Source: Mycobacterium sp. IS-1496 (GTDB lineage: Bacteria > Actinomycetota > Actinomycetes > Mycobacteriales > Mycobacteriaceae). From it: a stretch of 64,000 nt of DNA. A program made the position numbers and the translations under genes. The stretch spans positions 47,443 to 111,442 of the forward strand of contig NZ_LQIU01000006.1 of assembly GCF_001499995.1 (NCBI RefSeq), given 5' to 3'. Below, in pieces: positions 56,201 through 63,931 of this stretch. Below the pieces are notes generated by a model. It was not told the origin of the DNA. It did not search any database and saw nothing but the letters and a program-made list of their open reading frames with translations. Positions within the stretch are counted from its first letter, which is position 1. Each line of letters begins with the position of its first letter.

Positions 56201-57310
56201 CGCCTCGGCGGCGGCCTCGGCGAACGCATTGATCCCCGGCAGGGCGCCGGCGATCGCGGCGTTGAAGGCGGCGAAGAACTCGGCCGGCGTCGGGAAGCCC
56301 TCGAAGACTCCCTCGAAGGCCGCGGCCAGGTCGGCGCCGGCCTCGATGAACGCGTCGGCGATGGCGCCGGCGTCGATCTCGATGCCCAGGTCGACGAGCG
56401 CCTCGAGCGCGACCTCGAGGGCAGCGCCCAATTCGACGTCGATGGCGCCGAAGGCCGACACCAGGGCGTCGACGAACGCCTCGGGCGTCGGGAAGGCCTC
56501 CAGGGCGGCGTTGAACGCGGCGGCCAGTTCACCACCGGCGTCGAGCAGTCCGGCGACGAACGCGTCGAAGGCGGTGACGCCCGCGGCGATACCCGCATCG
56601 ATCGCGGCGGCGAGCTCAGCCGAGAGCTCGGTGAACGCCTCGGCCGCAGCGGTCGCGACGGCGTTGAAGCCCGGGATCACCCCACCGAGGGCGGCCTCGA
56701 AGGCGGCGACGAACTCCTCCGGCGTGGGGAAGGCGGCCAGCGCGGCGTTGAACGCGGCGGCCAGTTCCGCACCGGCCTCGAGGAACGCCTCGCCGATGGC
56801 GCCTGCGTCCAGTTCGATGCCCAGCTCGAGGGCGGCCTCGAGCGCGACCTCGATGACACCGGCCAGGTTCAGGTTGACCGACGCGAACGCCGACACCACG
56901 GCGTCGACGAACGCCTGCGGCGACGGGAAGTTGGCGATGGCGTTGTCGATCGCGGTCGCGAGCACGCTGCCGCCGTCGAGCAGACCGTCGACGACCGCCT
57001 GGAAGGCATTGTTGCCCTGGCCGACGGCTTCGACCAGCGCGGCCTCGAGCGCGCCGCTCAGTCCGACGATCGCGGCCTGGGCAGCCTGAGAGGCGCTGTC
57101 CACCGCGCCGCCGATGGGTGCCCACGCGGCCTGCGCGGCGGCGATCAGATCAGCCAACGAGGACAGCGACACGTCTTCGAGCACGGCGACCATCCGGTCG
57201 CCCCGAATCTGGAAGTCCGGCGGCAGTACCTCGACCGGAGCCAACGCGATCGATGTGGCGCCTACGACGGCCACACCGGCGGTCAAGTATGACCGAACAG
57301 CAACTTCCAT
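53273..57310 (-). CDS. Giant exported repeat protein (1345 aa); leader-sharing family, member 2
   Basis: A 1345-residue exported protein. The leader RSYLTAGVAVVGATSIALAP resembles the two neighbours. Residues about 125-995 consist of six units of 145 residues. Each unit has two half-units opened by FPTPE and FPTPA-type motifs, with patterns such as FVDALVSAFGAID and DAGAIADAF. A diverged seventh unit, a Gly-rich stretch (GGAISAAIGGAIRGALGG) and a tail of four 11-residue repeats (QTRKNLEGAAE) and Lys/Ser/Glu residues follow. The protein is Ala-rich, acidic and almost free of Cys. It is probably an elongated helical surface or cell-wall protein; no enzymatic motif is seen. ATG 57310. Confidence 0.8.
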   Translation of the reverse strand: MEVAVRSYLTAGVAVVGATSIALAPVEVLPPDFQIRGDRMVAVLEDVSLSSLADLIAAAQAAWAPIGGAVDSASQAAQAAIVGLSGALEAALVEAVGQGNNAFQAVVDGLLDGGSVLATAIDNAIANFPSPQAFVDAVVSAFASVNLNLAGVIEVALEAALELGIELDAGAIGEAFLEAGAELAAAFNAALAAFPTPEEFVAAFEAALGGVIPGFNAVATAAAEAFTELSAELAAAIDAGIAAGVTAFDAFVAGLLDAGGELAAAFNAALEAFPTPEAFVDALVSAFGAIDVELGAALEVALEALVDLGIEIDAGAIADAFIEAGADLAAAFEGVFEGFPTPAEFFAAFNAAIAGALPGINAFAEAAAEALTDLSGALAAAIDAGAAAGIEAFDAIVTGLLDAGSDLSAAFAAAIEAFPTPEVFLDALVDAFAAIDVDLGAALDVAFEALVDIALNPGAIAEALIEAGADLAVVFEGAIEGFPTPADFVAAFNAAIAGLVPGFNIFAEAAAEAFTDLSGALSGALEAGFAAGLDAFESVIAGLQDIGGELATAFAAAIEAFPTPEAFVDALVSAFGAIDVDLAGAIDVALEALVDLGVELDAGAIADAFLEAGAEFAALFNGVLDGFPAPEEFIAAFNAALEGVIPGFDALAAATAEVIADLSGALTTALETGFAAGVEAFDAIVAGLLDAGSELAAAFNAAIEAFPTPEAFIDALVSAFGAIDVDLAGAIDAALEVVVELGLNLDATAIGEALAEAGAELAAIFDAALEGFPSPAEFVAAFEAALEGVIPGLNALADATATALANFEGALSAAIEAGIAAGETAFEAVIAGLQDAGGQLAAAFEAALEAFPTPEVFIDALVDAFAAIDVDLGASLEAALELIVDLGVDLDAGVIADALVNAGAELAAAFNAAFEGFPTPAEFAAAIEGAIGAFAPGFNAIADATAEALGNLSAALTAAIQSGIDISGPAFNAFLEALVEGGGTLTAAFEAALENLPSPEVFIGALIEASASLGPVLADLGASLEAGLEAGLDLGAAALEGFAEIGGELSAAIGASLEGLPTPAEFIGSFAEAGAQFGAAADAVTEIGVDAVNNFAAAANAVVEAFRATAVSALENGNDALQAIGAGIYAAVNAFAEAASDVNIGGAISAAIGGAIRGALGGFGGSLGGELGGGINTLSAGTNEAASSEINSTRIAPESQTFSVATAPAEEKAPAPEAKLPEVKINPVLPANPAADLQKQITQGQVQLREALDTAGKQINDGLNQTRKNLEGAAEQTRKNLEGAANQTRKNLEGAAEQTRKNLDGVRKNIENAVGGTKKPSSESTKKESADTSKKTESAGASDSE
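53396..53530 (-). repeat. 33-bp tandem repeat encoding 11-residue helical repeats
   Basis: The core aggttcttgcgggtctg recurs at about 53403, 53436, 53469 and 53502, a strict 33-bp period. It encodes QTRKNLEGAAE, QTRKNLEGAAN, QTRKNLEGAAE and QTRKNLDGVRK. Eleven-residue amphipathic repeats of this kind form lipid-binding or coiled helices in apolipoproteins and LEA proteins. Confidence 0.9.
54330..56930 (-). repeat. Six 435-bp tandem repeats (145-residue units)
   Basis: The segment gtcgggaa(c/g)gcctc-type, encoding the EAFPTPE motif, recurs every 435 bp near 54750, 55185, 55620, 56050 and 56485. One interval is about 9 bp shorter because unit 3 lacks three residues (DIALNPGAI instead of DLGIEIDAGAI). 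Units are 60-80% identical, so the array expanded by unequal recombination and has since drifted. Confidence 0.88.
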
Positions 57311-57354
57311 GACATCCCCTCAGAGTCAAAAACAGCCCGACGGAGCAAAACATA

Positions 57355-57373
57355 CCTGAGAACTACCTAAGTA
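57355..57373 (-). promoter_or_regulatory. MprA-box-like direct repeat upstream of the giant gene
   Basis: CCTGAGAA (57355-57362), a 3-bp spacer and CCTAAGTA (57366-57373) form two 8-bp units in the 8+3+8 layout reported for MprA boxes. On the gene strand they read TACTTAGG and TTCTCAGG. The proximal edge is 44 bp from the ATG, nearly the same as in the 391-residue family member. Confidence 0.5.
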
Positions 57374-58381
57374 ACAAAGCGATCTACGGCTTTTTCTGTG
57401 ACCCCTTTTCACGGCTGCTCACGACGTTTGCCTGTGTCTTCGTGACGCGAATTAGCCTTCGCGGCTGTTGTGTACGGAGAAGTGCTCGAATGGCAAATGA
57501 ACCGGCAACTCTGCGAGGGGCGCACCACAACGGAACGTATTTCGTTCGCATGGCGAACGAACATTGCTGAAAGCGGTATCGACGGGTGTTGTGGCTGGAC
57601 AGCGCCGCCGCCCTGTAGGCGCGTCGGTGTTGCCACATTGACGGGTATGTGCACAGTTGGCCGCGGGGCACCACCTGGACCAGCCCGGAGTGGTCGAGAT
57701 GTTGTTGTCCTAGCAAGGATCAACCCGACGGTGCCGCGTTTTCGCAGCTCTTCGCTGGTTCTCGGGTTACCGGGGAGTTGGCGATCGGAGCCCGATGCGG
57801 CGGATTCCCGAGATTGCCGGCCGCGTCGTCGTGGCGGGTAGCGGAACCCCGGCGGGTCCGGCCGTGCGGGCGATCTGGCGCCGATTCGGGGCAATCCTGC
57901 TGCTAGGCGACGTGTTTTGACGCAGACGAAAACGGGTATCTGCTCAGGGCCTCTATGTCGTCGTGCCGTCTCGGAGTAGGGGGTTTATCCTGTTGGTTCC
58001 CGGTGCTCTGGCGACATCGCGAACCTGTGGTCCGAGCGGGCTCGGCGCGTTTCGCGGAAACGTTGCTGACAGGTAGCTGACAAGCGAATTCCGGCTGTCA
58101 AACTGATTAGCCACTTTGTCAAAGACCCTGTTTCCTGAGAGCGAGCTGAGTCGTTCAGTTAACTTCTTTCAGCGCTGCGCAGCGAACAATCAGGTGGGCG
58201 GCACAACCGTGTCGACGGGCGCTTGCTGGGGTCGCGACCACCGCGGGTGGGGCGGTTCGAGCCCACCGTCGGGGGCCGTGGCGTGTGGGCTTGCCAGCGG
58301 CTGCTGAAGAGGCGGGCGCGCGACGTCGACTCGAGCGAGTGAGCGAGTGTGCCGAACCGTCACAGTGACGATTCGCGCCAC
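57374..58381. other. 1-kb spacer without a supported gene
   Basis: Between the start of the giant gene and the end of the 391-residue gene. GC content is lower than in neighbouring genes, third-position bias is absent and the short frames have no family features. A TTCGA-containing stretch near 58255 was tested for a tRNA T-arm and failed. It may be a decayed gene or insertion remnant. Confidence 0.5.
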
Positions 58382-59557
58382 TTACTCCTGGGTGCCGCGC
58401 TCGGCGGGCGCATCGTCGTTCTGCGACGGTGCGTCGTCCGTGGAGCCGGACGTGGGCTGCTTGTCGACGGTGTCGTCGTCTTTGTCGCCCGCAGTCGCGT
58501 CGGTCTTGGCGTCGTCCTCGGCCGGAGTCGCCTTCTTGCCGCCGGGCGTCAGCCGCTTGATCGTCGAGTGGAAGTTGTCGATGCCCTGTTGGACGCGAAT
58601 GCCGAGATCGCGAGCCAGTTCACCGGGCTTAGGCAGTTTCGGCGTCTTCGGGTGAGAAGGAGCCTGACTCGCACCGGCGGGGTCCCCGTCGGGATCGATC
58701 ACGAGTTCGGGCAGCGGCACTTCCGCTTCCGCTCCGGACTGCAGTTGCGGGGGTTGCGCGGTGGCTGCCGGCGACGGCTGGACGCCGTTGCGGATGTCGG
58801 CGGCGACATCGTTCACGGTCTGGTCGACCTTTTCGATCAGACCGCCGGCCTGACCGATCGGCCTCGGCAGGACGCGCATCAGGGCGCGGATGAGGGGCTT
58901 GAGCGCGCTCTCGTGGAAGGCCTCGTCGATCTCTTTGATACCCGTCAGGTTCGGGTGTCCGACCAGCAATGCGGTGAGCGGTTCCACGATCAGCCGCCGG
59001 AGTGCGTCGTCGGGACCGATTTCGCCGGCGATCAGTTGAGTGACGACCTGCTGCGTCAGCACGAACGCAACGGCGGGAGCCAGGCTGACCTGCCTGACGA
59101 ACGTGATGCCGGCTTCACCGAAGCTGGTGCCGATGTCGGTCAGCGCTCCGACGACTCCCTCGATCGCCTCGCTGGGCGCGACGGGGGCCAGCGGGGTGTG
59201 CGGGACCAGGGTCCGCTCATGAGCGGCGGTGAACTCGTCGACCGGTAGGGAGATGGCGGGTTCGGTGATGCTCACCCCGGCGCCGAATGCCGAGATCACC
59301 GAATCGCGGCCGGTGTTCGACACGTCGTTGAAGAGGCGCTGCAGTTGCTCGATGGAACTCAGCCAGTCCTGACGGATCGCGCCGATCGATTCGAGGAATG
59401 CAGGATCAAGGACGTCGAGCCGGTCGCCGTCGGCGGTGAAGTCCGATGCCGAGACGCGGATGTCGGAAGGGAGGGGGACGACGGGGTTCGCCACGACCAC
59501 GGCGGCACCGGACAACACGACCCCGGTGGCCAGGAAAGGGGCGATGGCCCGCCGCAT
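58382..59557 (-). CDS. Exported protein, leader-sharing family, member 3
   Basis: A 391-residue exported protein. The leader is APFLATGVVLSGAAVVVANPVVPLPSD, again with TGV followed by small residues and a Pro-rich junction. A helical domain of about 240 residues follows (SIEQLQRLFNDVSNTGRDSVISAFG, QQVVTQLIAGEIGPDDALRRLIVEPLTALL). The end is a Pro/Lys/Asp-rich low-complexity tail. ATG 59557 has GGGGAGG upstream. Function unknown; like the other two it lies where M. tuberculosis has PPE17 and PE11 genes. Confidence 0.75.
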   Translation of the reverse strand: MRRAIAPFLATGVVLSGAAVVVANPVVPLPSDIRVSASDFTADGDRLDVLDPAFLESIGAIRQDWLSSIEQLQRLFNDVSNTGRDSVISAFGAGVSITEPAISLPVDEFTAAHERTLVPHTPLAPVAPSEAIEGVVGALTDIGTSFGEAGITFVRQVSLAPAVAFVLTQQVVTQLIAGEIGPDDALRRLIVEPLTALLVGHPNLTGIKEIDEAFHESALKPLIRALMRVLPRPIGQAGGLIEKVDQTVNDVAADIRNGVQPSPAATAQPPQLQSGAEAEVPLPELVIDPDGDPAGASQAPSHPKTPKLPKPGELARDLGIRVQQGIDNFHSTIKRLTPGGKKATPAEDDAKTDATAGDKDDDTVDKQPTSGSTDDAPSQNDDAPAERGTQE

Positions 59558-59598
59558 GGCGCCTCCCCACGTGCGCAGCGTTCAATCGGTACAGCGTA

Positions 59599-59649
59599 GC
59601 TGAGACCGACCTGAGAATACAGCAGGTCGAAACGGTTGATTCCTGAGAA
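59599..59649 (-). promoter_or_regulatory. MprA-box-like repeats upstream of the 391-residue exported protein gene
   Basis: GCTGAGAC (59599-59606), CGA and CCTGAGAA (59610-59617) give an 8+3+8 direct repeat, 41 bp from the ATG. A third CCTGAGAA lies at 59642-59649, 32 bp further, about three helical turns. The same CCTGAGAA unit occurs upstream of the giant gene. Confidence 0.5.
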
Positions 59650-59780
59650 TCTCGCCCGTTGTGTTTGAAATCCGCCGGGAGGAAACGGTCCCCGGGCCAC
59701 GAACGAGGCGTCCGGGGGAACGGGCTTTCGAGGCGGGATGTTGCGTCACGGCTTCATCAGGCGCGTCCGGTCCGCTGGCG

Positions 59781-59786
59781 TAGATT
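59781..59786 (+). promoter_or_regulatory. mshB: Leaderless-type -10 of mshB
   Basis: TAGATT lies 8 nt before ATG 59795 and no ribosome binding site is present, pointing to a leaderless mshB transcript. Confidence 0.4.
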
Positions 59787-59794
59787 CACCGCTG

Positions 59795-60646
59795 ATGTCC
59801 TCACCTCGCCTGCTCTTCGTCCACGCCCATCCAGACGACGAGACGCTCACCACCGGCGGCACCATCGCCCACTACGTCCGCCGGGGCGCGGACGTCCGCG
59901 TGATCACCTGCACCCTCGGGGAAGAAGGTGAGGTGATCGGGGAGCGGTACGCCCAACTCGCCGTCGACCATGCCGACCAACTCGGCGGGTACCGGATCGC
60001 CGAACTGACCACCGCGCTCGCCGCGCTCGGCGTCGGCGAACCGCACTACCTCGGCGGACCCGGCCACTGGCGCGACTCCGGGATGGCCGACACCCCCGCG
60101 CGTCACCACCGGAGATTCGTCGACGCCGACATGGCCGAAGCCGCCGGCCTGTTGGCCGCGATCCTCGACGAATTCCGCCCCCACGTCGTGGTCACCTACG
60201 ACCCCGCCGGAGGGTACGGACACCCGGATCACATCCAGACCCACCGCGTCACCACCACCGCCGTCGAGCGTGCGCGGTGGCAGGTGTCGAAGCTGTACTG
60301 GACCGTCATGTCCAAGAGCGGTATGGGCGACGCCTTCGCCGTTGCCCGTGACGTCCCCGATGAGTGGCTCCAGGTGAGTGTCGACGACGTGCCGTTCCTC
60401 TATCCCGACGAGCGGATCGACGCCGTCGTCGACGTCGGGGACAGCCTCGAGGCGAAGATCGCCGCCATGCGCGCTCACGCCACGCAGATCTCGGTCGCGC
60501 CCAACGGACAGTCGTGCGCGCTGTCGAACAACATCGCGATGCCGATCCCCACCCTGGAGCACTACGTCCTCGCGTCCGGCGTACCGGGCCCGCGCGACGA
60601 GCGGGGTTGGGAAACCGACCTGCTCGCCGGATTGGACCTGGCGTAG
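59795..60646 (+). CDS. mshB: GlcNAc-Ins deacetylase MshB (mycothiol biosynthesis)
   Basis: A 283-residue zinc-dependent deacetylase equivalent to Rv1170. It removes the acetyl group from GlcNAc-inositol, giving GlcN-Ins, the acceptor for cysteine in mycothiol synthesis. His12 and Asp15 in HAHPDDE and the later His in GHPDH are the zinc ligands and base region. [28 protein letters not shown] and [19 protein letters not shown] ends match the orthologue. ATG 59795 gives the orthologous N-terminus. Confidence 0.94.
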   Translation: MSSPRLLFVHAHPDDETLTTGGTIAHYVRRGADVRVITCTLGEEGEVIGERYAQLAVDHADQLGGYRIAELTTALAALGVGEPHYLGGPGHWRDSGMADTPARHHRRFVDADMAEAAGLLAAILDEFRPHVVVTYDPAGGYGHPDHIQTHRVTTTAVERARWQVSKLYWTVMSKSGMGDAFAVARDVPDEWLQVSVDDVPFLYPDERIDAVVDVGDSLEAKIAAMRAHATQISVAPNGQSCALSNNIAMPIPTLEHYVLASGVPGPRDERGWETDLLAGLDLA

Positions 60647-60699
60647 CGAATTCGGCTCGCGGTAAGCTCCCCTCATCCGGCGACCTCGAAGGGGCATCC

Positions 60700-60807
60700 A
60701 TGGATCCCGACCTTGATCCGAACCTGCAGCACTGGCAGGACCGCCTCGACAACTTCCAGTGGGTGGTCGGTTCGTTCGTCGCGCTGTTCGACAGCATCCC
60801 GACCTGA
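60700..60807 (+). CDS. Small protein (35 aa) upstream of the Rv1171-like gene
   Basis: A 35-residue frame, reading DPDLDPNLQHWQDRLDNFQW and then VVGSFVALFDSIPT, with an AAGGGG ribosome binding site 6 nt before ATG 60700 and a TAAGCT -10-like hexamer at 60663. The composition (Asp/Leu/Trp amphipathic) is protein-like. Its stop TGA overlaps the probable start of the next gene, so it may couple translation of the membrane protein. No family recognised. Confidence 0.6.
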   Translation: MDPDLDPNLQHWQDRLDNFQWVVGSFVALFDSIPT

Positions 60808-61199
60808 CGGCGCCGCCGCGCGGCTACAGTCCGGCCGCGGTCGCGTTCCGTTGCGTCGTCCTGACGCTGCTCACCCTCGACGGTGTGCTCACCGCGGTCC
60901 TCGGTGCCTTCTTCCTGCCCCTGCGTATCGGCACGGCGCCGTTCCCGCTCAGCGCGCTCATCGTCGGCGTGGTCAACGCGGCGCTGGTCTGGGCGGCCTA
61001 CCAGTGGACCGACTCCGGCCGGGTCGCCGCGCTACCGCTGTGGGGATGGTTGGTCACGCTCGCCGCCCTGGCCGTCGGCGGCCCCGGTGAGGACATCGTC
61101 TTCGGCGGGCGTGACGTCATGGCCTTCGGCCTCGTGATCTACACCGCGGTCGGGACCGCCCCGGCCGCCTGGCTGCTCTGGCGTGCGCGTGTCAGCTGA
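60804..61199 (+). CDS. Membrane protein (Rv1171 type)
   Basis: A 131-residue protein with four hydrophobic segments (VVLTLLTLDGVLTAVLGAFFLPLRIG, FPLSALIVGVVNAALVWAAYQW, ALPLWGWLVTLAALAVGG and a last helix). Position between mshB and fbiC and the N-terminal TAPPRGY match Rv1171. The orthologous start falls on a CTG codon (60804) that overlaps the stop of the 35-residue gene as CTGA, where an ATGA would be expected. GTG 60759 in the same frame is the conventional alternative. Function unknown. Confidence 0.75.
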   Translation: MTAPPRGYSPAAVAFRCVVLTLLTLDGVLTAVLGAFFLPLRIGTAPFPLSALIVGVVNAALVWAAYQWTDSGRVAALPLWGWLVTLAALAVGGPGEDIVFGGRDVMAFGLVIYTAVGTAPAAWLLWRARVS

Positions 61200-61211
61200 C
61201 GGGCCGCGGAC

Positions 61212-61217
61212 TACTGT
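61212..61217 (+). promoter_or_regulatory. fbiC: Leaderless-type -10 in front of the fbiC leader frames
   Basis: TACTGT lies 7 nt before ATG 61225, the start of a 13-codon frame, and 78 bp before the fbiC GTG. The usual -10-to-start distance of leaderless mycobacterial genes fits the small frame, not fbiC. Confidence 0.45.
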
Positions 61218-61224
61218 GGCCGGT

Positions 61225-61266
61225 ATGCCGGACCCAGTGCTTCCAGGATGTGAGACACGCGGATGA
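61225..61266 (+). CDS. Candidate leader peptide 1 of fbiC (13 aa)
   Basis: ATG-initiated 13-codon frame ([13 protein letters not shown]) with a -10 hexamer 7 nt upstream, so it could be translated from a leaderless mRNA. Its stop overlaps the start of the next short frame as ATGA. It has one Cys codon. No homology can be judged at this length. Confidence 0.4.
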   Translation: MPDPVLPGCETRG

Positions 61267-61304
61267 AAGTTGCCATCGCGGGGGTTAAAGGGGAGTGGCC
61301 CTGA
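61263..61304 (+). CDS. Candidate leader peptide 2 of fbiC (13 aa)
   Basis: ATG-initiated 13-codon frame ([13 protein letters not shown]) overlapping leader 1 by 4 bp and overlapping the fbiC GTG (61295) by 10 bp in another frame. Ribosomes ending here at 61304 could re-initiate on fbiC, whose AAAGGGG sequence lies inside this frame. Confidence 0.4.
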   Translation: MKVAIAGVKGEWP

Positions 61305-63874
61305 ACCCCCAGCACGGCGCTGATCTACCGAGCCCGGCGGTCCCGCCGCAGTCTGCAGTGCCCACCTCCGCCGCGATGAGGCGCGTACTGCGCCGGGCTC
61401 GCGACGGCGTCGCGCTCAATGTCGACGAGGCCGCGATCGCGATGAGCGCGCGCGGCGAAGACCTGGCCGACCTCTGCGCCAGTGCCGCCCGTGTGCGCGA
61501 TGCGGGGTTGACCTCCGCCGGTCGTCTCGGGCCGAACGGGCGGCTGCCGGTCACGTACTCCCGCAAGGTCTTCATCCCCGTGACGCACCTGTGCCGCGAC
61601 ACCTGCCACTACTGCACGTTCGTCACCGTGCCCGGACGGCTGCGCGCCCAGGGGGCGGGCATGTACATGGAGCCCGACGAGATTCTCGACGTCGCTCGTC
61701 GTGGTGCCGAAATGGGCTGCAAGGAAGCACTTTTCACCCTGGGAGATCGTCCGGAGGCCCGCTGGGACGAAGCGCGTCAGTGGTTGGACGAACGCGGTTA
61801 CGACTCGACGCTCGACTATGTCCGCGCGATGGCCATCCGCGTACTCGAGGAGACGGGCCTGCTCCCGCACCTCAACCCCGGAGTGATGAGCTGGTCGGAG
61901 CTCTCCCGGCTCAAACCCGTTGCGCCGTCGATGGGCATGATGCTCGAGACCACCTCCCGGCGGCTGTTCGAGACCAAGGGGCTGGCACACTACGGCAGCC
62001 CGGACAAGGATCCGGCCGTCCGGTTGCGCACGCTCGACGACGCCGGACGCCTGTCCATCCCGTTCACCACCGGCCTCCTCGTCGGAATCGGCGAGACGCT
62101 CACCGAACGCGCCGAGACCATGCATGCGATCCGCAAGTCGCACAAGGAATTCGGTCACGTCCAGGAAGTGATCGTGCAGAACTTCCGGGCGAAGGAGCAC
62201 ACCGCGATGGCGTCGTCACCGGACGCCGGTATCGACGACTTCCTCGCGACGGTCGCGACCACCCGCCTCGTGCTCGGTCCGAAGGTGCGGGTGCAGGCGC
62301 CGCCGAACCTGGTGTCGCGTGAGGAGTGCCTTGCCCTGATCGCCGCCGGGGTCGACGACTGGGGCGGCGTGTCGCCGCTGACCCCCGACCACGTCAACCC
62401 CGAACGGCCGTGGCCCGCGCTCGACGAGTTGGCCGACGTGACCGCCGTGGCGGGATACGACCTGGTCCAGCGGCTCACCGCGCAACCGCAGTACGTGCAG
62501 GCCGGCGCCGCGTGGATCGATCCACGGGTGCGCAGCCACGTCGACGCGCTGGCAGATCCGGAGACGGGTTTGGCGCTCGACGTCAACCCCGTCGGCCGCC
62601 CGTGGCAGGAGCCCGACGAGGCGCTGCAGTCGCTGGGACGCACAGACCTGCACGAGGCGATCGACAGCGAGGGTCGACTCACCGACACGCGCAGCGATCT
62701 CGGCAGCGCCTTCGGCGACTGGGAATCGATCCGCGAGAAGGTCCACGAGCTGGCGGCGCGGGCACCGGAGCGGGTGGACACCGACGTGCTGGCGGCACTG
62801 CGCGCCGCGGAGCGGGATCCGGCGTCGCTGTCCGACGACGCGTACCTGGCGCTGGCCACCGCGGACGGCCCGGCCCTCGATGCCGTTGCCGCGCTGGCGG
62901 ATTCGCTGCGCCGCGACACGGTGGGCGACGACGTGACGTTCGTGGTCAACCGCAACATCAACTTCACCAACATCTGCTACACCGGGTGCCGGTTCTGCGC
63001 GTTCGCGCAGCGCAAGGGTGACGCCGACGCGTATTCGCTGTCGACCGACGAGGTCGCCGACCGCGCGTGGGAGGCCCACGTCGCAGGGGCGACCGAAGTG
63101 TGCATGCAGGGCGGCATCGACCCCGAACTGCCCGTGACCGGATACGCCGACCTGGTGCGTGCGGTCAAGAAGCGGGTGCCGTCGATGCACGTGCACGCGT
63201 TCTCGCCGATGGAGATCGCCAACGGCGTGACGAAGAGCGGGCTGTCGGTGCGGGAGTGGTTGACCGCCCTGCGCGAAGCCGGGCTGGACACCATCCCGGG
63301 CACCGCCGCCGAGATCCTCGACGACGAGGTGCGCTGGGTGCTGACCAAGGGGAAGCTGCCGACGTCGATGTGGATCGACGTGGTGACCACCGCCCACGAG
63401 GTGGGGCTGCGGTCGAGTTCGACGATGATGTACGGCCACGTCGACCAGCCCCGGCACTGGGTCGGCCATCTGCGGGTCCTCCGTGAGATCCAGGACCGCA
63501 CGGGCGGGTTCACCGAGTTCGTGCCGCTGCCTTTCGTGCACCAGTCCTCGCCGCTGTACCTGGCCGGCGGCGCCCGACCCGGCCCCACGCACCGCGACAA
63601 CCGGGCGGTCCACGCGCTCGCGCGAATCATGTTGCACGGCAGGATCTCTCACATCCAGACCAGCTGGGTCAAACTCGGCGTCGAGCGCACGCAGGTGATG
63701 CTGCAGGGCGGCGCGAACGACCTGGGCGGGACCCTGATGGAGGAGACGATCTCGCGGATGGCGGGCTCGGAGAACGGTTCGGCCAAGACGGCCGCCGAGC
63801 TCGTCGCGATCGCCGAGGGTATCGGTCGCCCGGCGCGCCAGCGCACCACCACCTACGCGCCCCTGGCGGCTTAG
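61295..63874 (+). CDS. fbiC: 7,8-didemethyl-8-hydroxy-5-deazariboflavin (FO) synthase FbiC
   Basis: An 859-residue fusion of CofG and CofH, two radical-SAM enzymes that together make FO, the chromophore of F420, from tyrosine and the flavin precursor 5-amino-6-ribitylaminouracil. Each half has its CxxxCxxC iron-sulfur motif: Cys100/104/107 (CRDTCHYC) and Cys561/565/568 (CYTGCRFC). The protein aligns over its whole length with Rv1173 (856 residues). GTG 61295 follows AAAGGGG very closely; ATG 61376 is a later alternative but would lose conserved residues. F420 made here would serve the Rv1155-like protein. Confidence 0.96.
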   Translation: MALNPQHGADLPSPAVPPQSAVPTSAAMRRVLRRARDGVALNVDEAAIAMSARGEDLADLCASAARVRDAGLTSAGRLGPNGRLPVTYSRKVFIPVTHLCRDTCHYCTFVTVPGRLRAQGAGMYMEPDEILDVARRGAEMGCKEALFTLGDRPEARWDEARQWLDERGYDSTLDYVRAMAIRVLEETGLLPHLNPGVMSWSELSRLKPVAPSMGMMLETTSRRLFETKGLAHYGSPDKDPAVRLRTLDDAGRLSIPFTTGLLVGIGETLTERAETMHAIRKSHKEFGHVQEVIVQNFRAKEHTAMASSPDAGIDDFLATVATTRLVLGPKVRVQAPPNLVSREECLALIAAGVDDWGGVSPLTPDHVNPERPWPALDELADVTAVAGYDLVQRLTAQPQYVQAGAAWIDPRVRSHVDALADPETGLALDVNPVGRPWQEPDEALQSLGRTDLHEAIDSEGRLTDTRSDLGSAFGDWESIREKVHELAARAPERVDTDVLAALRAAERDPASLSDDAYLALATADGPALDAVAALADSLRRDTVGDDVTFVVNRNINFTNICYTGCRFCAFAQRKGDADAYSLSTDEVADRAWEAHVAGATEVCMQGGIDPELPVTGYADLVRAVKKRVPSMHVHAFSPMEIANGVTKSGLSVREWLTALREAGLDTIPGTAAEILDDEVRWVLTKGKLPTSMWIDVVTTAHEVGLRSSSTMMYGHVDQPRHWVGHLRVLREIQDRTGGFTEFVPLPFVHQSSPLYLAGGARPGPTHRDNRAVHALARIMLHGRISHIQTSWVKLGVERTQVMLQGGANDLGGTLMEETISRMAGSENGSAKTAAELVAIAEGIGRPARQRTTTYAPLAA

Positions 63875-63931
63875 CTTCTCGCTCCGTTTCCGCCCGAACG
63901 TGCGCCCAGTGCGAAGAATCGGGCGGCGGTT

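Noticed and set aside
54330..56930. CRISPR array
   Set aside because: The 435-bp repeats are contiguous and coding, with no spacer/repeat alternation and no cas genes in the window.
53928..57089. 1053-codon open frame on the plus strand across the giant repeat gene
   Set aside because: It is the antisense frame of a highly repetitive Ala/Glu-rich gene; its Ser/Ala/Pro composition mirrors the codon bias of the real gene and it has no ribosome binding site or family features.
57470..57841. 123-codon plus-strand frame in the 1-kb gap
   Set aside because: No codon bias typical of this genome, no ribosome binding site and no recognisable motif; too weak to list as a gene.
58240..58280. TTCGA-centred stretch resembling a tRNA T-arm
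   Set aside because: The flanking bases do not form a five-pair T-stem (a C-A mismatch in the middle) and no acceptor, D- or anticodon arms could be drawn.
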